Assembly (NCBI GenBank): GCA_031363085.1
Contig: JANLTU010000065.1
Location: forward strand, 1 to 7,533
From: UBA6921 sp031363085
GTDB lineage: Bacteria > Pseudomonadota > Gammaproteobacteria > SG8-11
Length of the DNA stretch: 7,533 nucleotides
Direction: 5' to 3'
Of this stretch, positions 1 through 4,542 are shown one piece after another. The position numbers were made by a program, and so were the translations under genes. Positions within the stretch are counted from its first letter, which is position 1; each line of letters starts with the position of its first letter. Below the pieces are notes generated by a model. It was not told the DNA's origin. It worked only from the letters and a program-made list of their open reading frames with translations, and searched no databases.

Positions 1-465
1 TAATTTTCCACGCAACAGCGCCCGCACTTGCTCGGAGGTAAACCCGCGCTGCAATAAAAACCGCGCCTGCTTGGCGCGGTCGGCATTGGTCTGCGGTAAC
101 TCTTCCCCGAAGCGTTTACGGCGCACTTGCGTAATCTGTGCGCGCCACGTTTCTTTTGCTTCATTCAAAACCGGCGCAATTTGCTCATCCGCAACACCGC
201 GCCGGCGTAATTCCTGTGCAATGCGTACCGCTCCATAACCCTTGTTCGCGCGCGCGCGGGCAAACACTTCGGCGAAGCGCCCGTCGCTGAGCAAGCCTTG
301 TGCGGCGAGCTGTTCCAGCGCAGCACTCACCAACTCCACCGGATAACTCTTGGCAAGCAGCTTGCTGCGTAATTCCTGCGCCGAATGTTCCCGCCGTGCC
401 AGCAATCCGACTGCCGCGCTCTGCACCTGCGCCAGTGTCGCCTCAGCCTTCACTATCCGCTGCAT
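1..465 (-). CDS. recX: RecX, RecA regulatory protein (3' end cut by window edge)
   Basis: RecX binds RecA and its filament on single-stranded DNA and limits recombinase and co-protease activity. The 155 codons visible run open to the window edge without a stop. The three-helix repeat pattern of the family is clear: residues REHSAQELRSKL near position 25-36, then SDGRFAEVFARARANKGYG around 60-78, followed by the helix AVRIAQELRRRGV, and near the end KQARFLLQRGF. Family members are usually about 150-160 residues, so only a few residues are probably missing. The chosen start is the ATG at 465, which lies 23 bases inside the end of recA in another frame; a GTG at 453 is a possible alternative. 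The Shine-Dalgarno match is weak (GCGAG), which fits translation coupled to recA. The overlap leaves no room for a terminator between the two genes. Identification rests on sequence pattern and on the position directly after recA. Confidence 0.93.
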   Translation of the reverse strand, partial: MQRIVKAEATLAQVQSAAVGLLARREHSAQELRSKLLAKSYPVELVSAALEQLAAQGLLSDGRFAEVFARARANKGYGAVRIAQELRRRGVADEQIAPVLNEAKETWRAQITQVRRKRFGEELPQTNADRAKQARFLLQRGFTSEQVRALLRGKL

Positions 466-1498
466 CGTCGCTCGCGATAACCACAATCGAGGGCAACGCC
501 GCCGCACGAATCTTGGCCTCAATGTCTTGCGCGATCTGCGGATGCTCTTTCAGGAACTGGCGCGCATTGTCCTTGCCCTGACCGATGCGCTCCTTGTTGT
601 AGCTGAACCAGGCACCGGATTTTTCCACGATGTTGGCGTTGACGCCCAACTCGATGATTTCGCCTTCGTGCGAAATGCCCTCGTTGTACAAAATGTCAAA
701 CTCCGCCTGTTTGAACGGCGGTGCGACTTTATTCTTGACGACTTTGACGCGCGTCTCGGAGCCGATGACTTCGTCGCCCTTCTTGATGTTGCCGATGCGG
801 CGAATATCCAACCGCACCGAGGCGTAGAACTTCAGCGCGTTGCCGCCGGTGGTGGTCTCCGGGTTGCCGAACATCACGCCGATTTTCATGCGGATCTGGT
901 TGATGAAAATCACCAGCGTGTTGGTGCGCTTGATGTTGCCGGTCAGTTTGCGCAGTGCCTGCGACATCAGCCGCGCTTGCAGACCCATGTGCGAATCGCC
1001 CATTTCGCCTTCGATTTCCGCTTTGGGTGTTAACGCTGCGACCGAGTCGATGACGATGATATCCACCGCGCCGGAGCGCACCAGCATGTCGGCGATTTCC
1101 AGCGCCTGCTCGCCGGTGTCGGGTTGTGACACTAACAAATCTTCGACGTTCACACCCAGTTTCCCGGCGTATTGCGGATCAAGCGCATGCTCGGCGTCGA
1201 TGAATGCGGCAGTACCGCCGATCTTCTGCATCTGCGCAATCACTTGCAACGTGAGCGTGGTTTTACCGGACGATTCCGGCCCGTAAATTTCCACCACGCG
1301 CCCGCGCGGCAGGCCACCCACGCCCAGTGCTAGGTCTAAGGTCAGCGAGCCGGTCGACACCACCTGGATATCGCGCGACGCGACCGAGTCGCCCATGCGC
1401 ATGATCGAACCTTTACCGAATTGCTTTTCAATCTGCCCTAACGCTGCACTCAAAGCCTTGAGCTTGTTGTCGTCCGCCGCCGCCGATTTAACCGTCAT
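443..1498 (-). CDS. recA: RecA recombinase
   Basis: RecA is the cytoplasmic ATP-dependent strand-exchange protein of homologous recombination. Filaments on single-stranded DNA also trigger LexA self-cleavage in the SOS response. The 351-residue product has the Walker A motif GPESSGKT at 73-80, Walker B with IIVIDS at 147-152, the loop 1 region EGEMGDSHMG near 163-172, the DNA-binding loop 2 (MFGNPETTTGG, 209-219) and the KQAEFDILY segment at 263-271. The C-terminus is short and mildly acidic (DDAADSEG). The length is typical. The start at 1498 is preferred over an in-frame ATG eight codons upstream because GGAGG lies 5 bases before it and the family N-terminus aligns from there. It follows thpR by 84 bases and overlaps recX by 23 bases. 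I see no intact gamma-type LexA box upstream. Nothing is missing from the catalytic core, and no intein is present. Confidence 0.99.
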   Translation of the reverse strand: MTVKSAAADDNKLKALSAALGQIEKQFGKGSIMRMGDSVASRDIQVVSTGSLTLDLALGVGGLPRGRVVEIYGPESSGKTTLTLQVIAQMQKIGGTAAFIDAEHALDPQYAGKLGVNVEDLLVSQPDTGEQALEIADMLVRSGAVDIIVIDSVAALTPKAEIEGEMGDSHMGLQARLMSQALRKLTGNIKRTNTLVIFINQIRMKIGVMFGNPETTTGGNALKFYASVRLDIRRIGNIKKGDEVIGSETRVKVVKNKVAPPFKQAEFDILYNEGISHEGEIIELGVNANIVEKSGAWFSYNKERIGQGKDNARQFLKEHPQIAQDIEAKIRAAALPSIVVIASDDAADSEG

Positions 1499-1503
1499 AC
1501 CCG

Positions 1504-1508
1504 CCTCC
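1504..1508 (-). promoter_or_regulatory. Shine-Dalgarno site of recA
   Basis: GGAGG lies on the minus strand 5 bases upstream of the ATG at 1498. It decides the recA start in favour of this ATG over the upstream in-frame ATG at 1522. Confidence 0.8.
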
Positions 1509-1556
1509 AACCACCGCACCACCCAAAGCGCCGAGCCCTGTAAAAATGGATGCGCA

Positions 1557-1565
1557 ATTATTCCA
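1557..1565 (-). promoter_or_regulatory. Candidate extended -10 promoter of recA
   Basis: In the 84-base gap between thpR and recA the minus strand reads TGG-AATAAT. This is a TGN extended -10 with a hexamer matching TATAAT at 5 of 6 positions. No good -35 hexamer lies at the normal spacing. Transcription would start near 1550, giving a leader of about 50 bases. It would let recA be induced apart from cinA and thpR. This is an inference from motif matching only. Confidence 0.35.
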
Positions 1566-1582
1566 CAGGAGTGCGGGGCGGC

Positions 1583-2134
1583 CTAGTCCTTATGCTGCCC
1601 TTGATCCAAGGACCAGGTGCGGATCACCCTGTAGATCGGGCCGCTGCTTCGGGTGGTGGAATTGACCAGACTGAAGGATTGAACCTGCCAGGTGATGAGC
1701 GGAGCAACCTCCAACAACGGCGGGCCGCTCGCGTTGCGCAGCAAGGTCATGTGTAACGCAAACGGGCGCGGATCAAGAATGATGCCACACTCTCCCACGC
1801 GCTGGTTGAGCGCAGCGGTTAAAGCGAGCAAGGCAGATGGCGTCACCTCGGCGCCCAGAGCCACACGGCTTTATGGTTTAGCGAAATAACCCAAGCGGTG
1901 CAGCGTTAATGTCAGCGGCGGAGCCTGCACAGCATCGGCCGCGCCTTCAGCACAGGCGCGCTGCGAAGCATGAATTGAGCCTAGAAAGCTCAGGGTGATG
2001 TGCAAGTTTTCTGCAGCAACAAGTCGGCCACCGAGATCGGTAAGCGTGCGTGCGACCTGTGCACAGCGCGCACGCATTGCCGGGTCCGGCCACAGTGCAA
2101 AAAAACAACGCTCGCTGGCAGGCGTCGCGGTCAC
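1583..2134 (-). pseudogene. thpR: RNA 2',3'-cyclic phosphodiesterase / 2'-5' RNA ligase (ThpR), interrupted by in-frame stop
   Basis: ThpR belongs to the 2H phosphoesterase family, which opens 2',3'-cyclic phosphates on RNA and can join 2'-5' RNA ends. Both catalytic HxTx motifs are present: HITL at residues 45-48 and HMTL at 128-131. The N-terminus reads ERCFFALWPDP, as in the family. The gene starts at a GTG that overlaps the cinA stop in GTGA. Codon 88 is TAA (1871-1873), which splits the reading frame after GYFAKP. Just beyond it the +1 frame encodes KAVWLWAP, which fits the conserved strand of this family, and the original frame resumes at EVTPSALL. The simplest reading is one inserted base near 1873-1876 and one lost base near 1849-1851. 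The total span of 183 codons plus stop is normal for the family. It is therefore a recent pseudogene, a pair of sequencing errors or, less likely, a frameshifted gene. A GTG at 1864 could start the second half alone, but this would lack the first HxTx motif. Confidence 0.85.
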
Positions 2135-2619
2135 GACGCGTGCGCTAATAAATCCAGCAGGCCGCGCAACGCGCGCACCACCGACTGTTGTCGGATCGCG
2201 TCCCGGTCGCCGGAGAAATGCTCGACCGCCGTGACGCCCGGCGCATGCCCCCGGCACCACGCGAAACACACCAGCCCGACCGGCTTGTACAAAGTCGCGC
2301 CGCCCGGCCCGGCGATACCGCTCACGGCTAGGCTCACTTGGGCGCGGCTGCGCGCCAACGCCCCGGCGGCCATTTCAAGCACGGCCGCCTCGCTGACCGC
2401 GCCGTGTGCTGCCAAGGTTTCCGCACGCACCCCCAGCATGTCCTGCTTGGCTTCGTTGGAGTAGGTGATGAAGCCGCGCTCGAACCAGCCGGAGCTGCCG
2501 GCAATATCGGTGATAACTTTGGCAACCCAGCCACCGGTGCACGACTCGGCCGTGGCCAACAGCAGAGATCGCCGCTGCAACTGGGCGCCTACCTGTTGCG
2601 CCAGAACGTCCAGATCCAT
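2131..2619 (-). CDS. pncC: Nicotinamide-nucleotide amidohydrolase (PncC / CinA C-terminal domain)
   Basis: Enzymes of this family deamidate nicotinamide mononucleotide to nicotinate mononucleotide plus ammonia in pyridine-nucleotide salvage. A main source of NMN in bacteria is NAD-dependent DNA ligase, so the link to recA makes sense. The 162-residue protein is the stand-alone CinA C-terminal domain, without the N-terminal MoaB-like (COG1058) domain. Visible family motifs are ATAESCTGG at 22-30, with the conserved serine at 26, then GFITYSNEAKQDMLGV, and AVSGIAGPGG. The start at 2619 has AGGAGG 7 bases upstream. It leads the leftward cluster, and its stop overlaps the GTG start of thpR by 4 bases, so the two are probably translationally coupled. 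In other genomes such genes are often simply named cinA. Confidence 0.93.
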   Translation of the reverse strand: MDLDVLAQQVGAQLQRRSLLLATAESCTGGWVAKVITDIAGSSGWFERGFITYSNEAKQDMLGVRAETLAAHGAVSEAAVLEMAAGALARSRAQVSLAVSGIAGPGGATLYKPVGLVCFAWCRGHAPGVTAVEHFSGDRDAIRQQSVVRALRGLLDLLAHAS

Positions 2620-2646
2620 CGCCTATCCTCCTGCACAAAAGTGCCC

Positions 2647-2676
2647 ACTATAGATTTCGCACAATGCTTGGCGCAA
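2647..2676 (-). promoter_or_regulatory. Candidate sigma-70 promoter of the cinA-thpR-recA-recX cluster
   Basis: The minus strand has TTGCGC (2671-2676), an 18-base spacer, then TATAGT (2647-2652, 5 of 6 matches). Predicted transcription starts near 2640, leaving a short leader that carries the AGGAGG of cinA at 2627-2632. The -35 is weak. Its position between two divergent genes supports it. Confidence 0.42.
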
Positions 2677-2697
2677 TCTCGCCGCTTGGTATTTAAT
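2668..2697 (+). promoter_or_regulatory. Candidate promoter of the dioxygenase gene, possibly leaderless
   Basis: On the plus strand TTGGCG (2668-2673) and TTTAAT (2692-2697, 5 of 6 matches) are 18 bases apart. Transcription would start about 7 bases after the -10, at or next to the ATG at 2704. The -35 overlaps that of the divergent cinA promoter candidate, so the two could compete. No Shine-Dalgarno sequence precedes the ATG. Confidence 0.35.
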
Positions 2698-2703
2698 GCC
2701 CCC

Positions 2704-3486
2704 ATGACCGCCATGCCGACTATTTTTGTTTCACACGGCGCGCCCACGCTGGCCACTGAGCGGGGGCGTACGCCGGATTTTCTGCGCACGTTAAGTCAAG
2801 CCTTGCCCCGTCCACGCGCGATTCTGTGCGTGTCAGCGCACTGGGAAACCGACGCGCCGATGCTCAGCAGCACTGCATCACCGCCGACCATTCACGACTT
2901 CTTCGGTTTTCCGCAGGAGTTGTATGCGCTGCAGTATCCCGCGCCCGGCGATCCGGCGCTGGCACAGCGTGCGCAAAACTTACTGAACGCTGCCGATCTT
3001 AACGCGACGCTGCATGCACAGCGCGGCCTGGATCACGGGGCCTGGGTGCCGTTGCTGCTCGCCTACCCGCACGCGGACATTCCGGTGGTACAGCTTTCGG
3101 TACAAACGCTGCACAACCCTGCCCATCATTTTGCGCTGGGGCGCGCCTTGCGGCCGCTGCGCGACGAGGGGGTGTTGATTCTTGCCAGCGGCAGCGCCAC
3201 GCACAATCTGCGCGAATTTCGCGGGCAAGCGATTAACGCCGCACCGCCCGACTACGTGCTCGCCTTCGATGCCTGGTTAACGGCGGCGGTCATGCGCGGC
3301 GATGTCACCGAATTGCTCGCCTATCCAACGCATGCGCCGCACGCGATACGCAATCATCCGACTCCGGAGCATTTTCTGCCGTTGTTGGTGGCCCTGGGTG
3401 CGGCCGACTCGGCCATCGGTCGGGTGCTGCATGAGGATTTTAACTACGGCATCTTGTCGATGGCCGCCTATGCGTGGAATTATTGA
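2704..3486 (+). CDS. LigB/DODA-type class III extradiol dioxygenase family protein (YgiD-like)
   Basis: The family cleaves catechol-type rings next to the hydroxyls with a non-heme metal. The bacterial YgiD and plant DODA members act on 3,4-dihydroxyphenylalanine (4,5-extradiol cleavage). The 260-residue product matches YgiD in length. Putative metal ligands are His11 (SHGAP), His46 (SAHWET), His167 (SATHNL) and His223 (PEHF), and their spacing agrees with my recollection of the zinc-site histidines in E. coli YgiD. A further conserved histidine, His111, lies in DHGAW. The start is the ATG at 2704; a second in-frame ATG at 2713 (MPTIFVSHG) is equally possible, and neither has a clear ribosome binding site. 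It is divergent from cinA and 46 bases upstream of the usp gene. No aromatic-degradation genes are nearby, so the true substrate is unknown. Confidence 0.9.
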   Translation: MTAMPTIFVSHGAPTLATERGRTPDFLRTLSQALPRPRAILCVSAHWETDAPMLSSTASPPTIHDFFGFPQELYALQYPAPGDPALAQRAQNLLNAADLNATLHAQRGLDHGAWVPLLLAYPHADIPVVQLSVQTLHNPAHHFALGRALRPLRDEGVLILASGSATHNLREFRGQAINAAPPDYVLAFDAWLTAAVMRGDVTELLAYPTHAPHAIRNHPTPEHFLPLLVALGAADSAIGRVLHEDFNYGILSMAAYAWNY

Positions 3487-3532
3487 AATACTCAATCCGT
3501 TGGTCAAGTGTTCTTAACGCAGGAGATCCAAC

Positions 3533-3985
3533 ATGAAAAAAATTCTCGCCGCTGTCGATCTTTCCTCCGTGAGCCACACGGTCATCGGTCATGCTGTCAC
3601 CCTGGCACACAAATTTGCCGCCGAGTTGTGGATCGTGCATGTCGCACCACCTGATCTTGACTATTTCAAAAGCATGAGCACCACCGAGCGCAACGAGGTC
3701 GCGCAGGATCTGCGCGCCGAACATCACTGGTTGCAGGAGCAGGCACAACAGGCGCGCGCCGGGGGTGTTACCGCGCACGCCTTGCTGGTGCGCGGCGGCC
3801 CGGTCGAGGCGATCCTTGCGGAAGCCGTCAAACTCAATGCCGACATGATTGTGGTCGGCTCGCACGGACACACCGCACTGTACCGCGCCTTAATGGGCAG
3901 TGTCAGCCAGGGAGTATTGCGCGACACCCCGGTGCCATTGCTTGTCATTCCAATCCGCGAACCCAAACCAGGAGCAACTCCATGA
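3533..3985 (+). CDS. Universal stress protein, UspA family, single domain
   Basis: Single-domain Usp proteins are small cytoplasmic nucleotide-binding proteins made under starvation and other stress, and they usually act as dimers. The 150-residue product begins MKKILAAVDLS, with the conserved Asp at position 9. It carries the ATP-binding signature G-2x-G-9x-G-S, seen as Gly109, Gly112, Gly122 and Ser123 (VVGSHGHTALYRALMGS). The last strand LLVIPI is followed by a short Pro-rich tail. It is therefore predicted to be an ATP-binding member rather than a UspA-type non-binder. The start at 3533 has AGGAGA 6 bases upstream. Its stop overlaps the start of the next gene as ATGA, so the two are probably co-translated. 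It may share a transcript with the dioxygenase gene 46 bases upstream. Confidence 0.95.
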   Translation: MKKILAAVDLSSVSHTVIGHAVTLAHKFAAELWIVHVAPPDLDYFKSMSTTERNEVAQDLRAEHHWLQEQAQQARAGGVTAHALLVRGGPVEAILAEAVKLNADMIVVGSHGHTALYRALMGSVSQGVLRDTPVPLLVIPIREPKPGATP

Positions 3986-4542
3986 GCAGCACCGTATTTA
4001 ACGGCGCGTTATTTGTCGCCAGCATCGCCGTCGCCAACATTGCAAGCGCCGCACCCAGCGCAGAAGTCATCGAATTCGGCTATTACGACGTAGAAATCGT
4101 CGGGCAGCGCTATGAAGACCAAAATGCCACTTCCGGCGTGGTTCAAACCGGACCGACCGTTAAGTTAATACAGCAAACCAATGCCATTCCACTTGAAGCT
4201 GGCCGCTTGTTCGGATTTCGCTTCCACCTGAAAGGATTTAACGACAAACAAGACATCGAGATTCGCGAAGTTGTCACCCATCCGCGCATGACCCGGCCCG
4301 GGCAAAAAGCCTCCACCGGCTTTGAAACCAAGTTACCGCTGCTGGTGCAATCGGGCGAGCTCAACGATTACGCCGGCTACAGCCTGGATCACGACTACGA
4401 AATGGTGGAAGGCGACTGGCGTTTCGAGTTCTGGTACGAAGACAAGAAACTGCTGGAACAAAAATTTAAAACCGTCAAGCGCGCACCTTCGCCGCCAGCG
4501 GCTCCACCTGCGCCACGATCTCCGCAGGCAAGCGCACCGTAA
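3982..4542 (+). CDS. Secreted DUF3859-like protein with Pro/Ala-rich tail
   Basis: No biochemical function is known to me. The 186-residue product starts with a hydrophobic segment (GALFVASIAVANIASA) and a plausible signal peptidase I site after ASA at residue 23, so export to the periplasm is likely. The n-region MSSTVFNG has no Lys or Arg, which is unusual. The mature part resembles the DUF3859 family: IPLEAGRLFGFRFHLKG near 70-86, a conserved HPRMTRPGQ, then YAGYSLDHDYEMVEGDWRF and a final EQKFKTV strand ending at about 165. The last 21 residues are rich in Pro and Ala and lie entirely in DNA that also encodes, on the other strand, the end of the histidine kinase. The start has AGGAG 7 bases upstream and overlaps the usp stop as ATGA. 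The family assignment is from memory of the pattern. Confidence 0.8.
   Translation: MSSTVFNGALFVASIAVANIASAAPSAEVIEFGYYDVEIVGQRYEDQNATSGVVQTGPTVKLIQQTNAIPLEAGRLFGFRFHLKGFNDKQDIEIREVVTHPRMTRPGQKASTGFETKLPLLVQSGELNDYAGYSLDHDYEMVEGDWRFEFWYEDKKLLEQKFKTVKRAPSPPAAPPAPRSPQASAP

Noticed and set aside
350..1033. Long open frame on the plus strand opposite recA and the start of recX.
   Set aside because: It is antisense to a certain recA gene, shows no family features, and is explained by the GC-rich codon pattern of the true strand.
1538..1568. LexA (SOS) box upstream of recA.
   Set aside because: CTGT and ACAG half-sites are present but are 23 bases apart, and neither has a proper partner at 8 bases.
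1542..1568. Terminator between thpR and recA, from the pair TGGA / TCCA followed by five T.
   Set aside because: The stem is only 4-5 bp with an AT-rich loop of about 11 bases, too weak to call.
1583..1864. Separate small gene starting at GTG 1864.
   Set aside because: It is the second half of thpR in the same frame as the first half and carries only one of the two HxTx motifs. A stand-alone gene is less likely than a broken thpR.
2338..2703. Possible N-terminal extension of the dioxygenase, because its frame is open back to 2338.
   Set aside because: The extension is antisense to cinA, and the family N-terminus (MPTIFVSHGAP) begins at 2704-2713.
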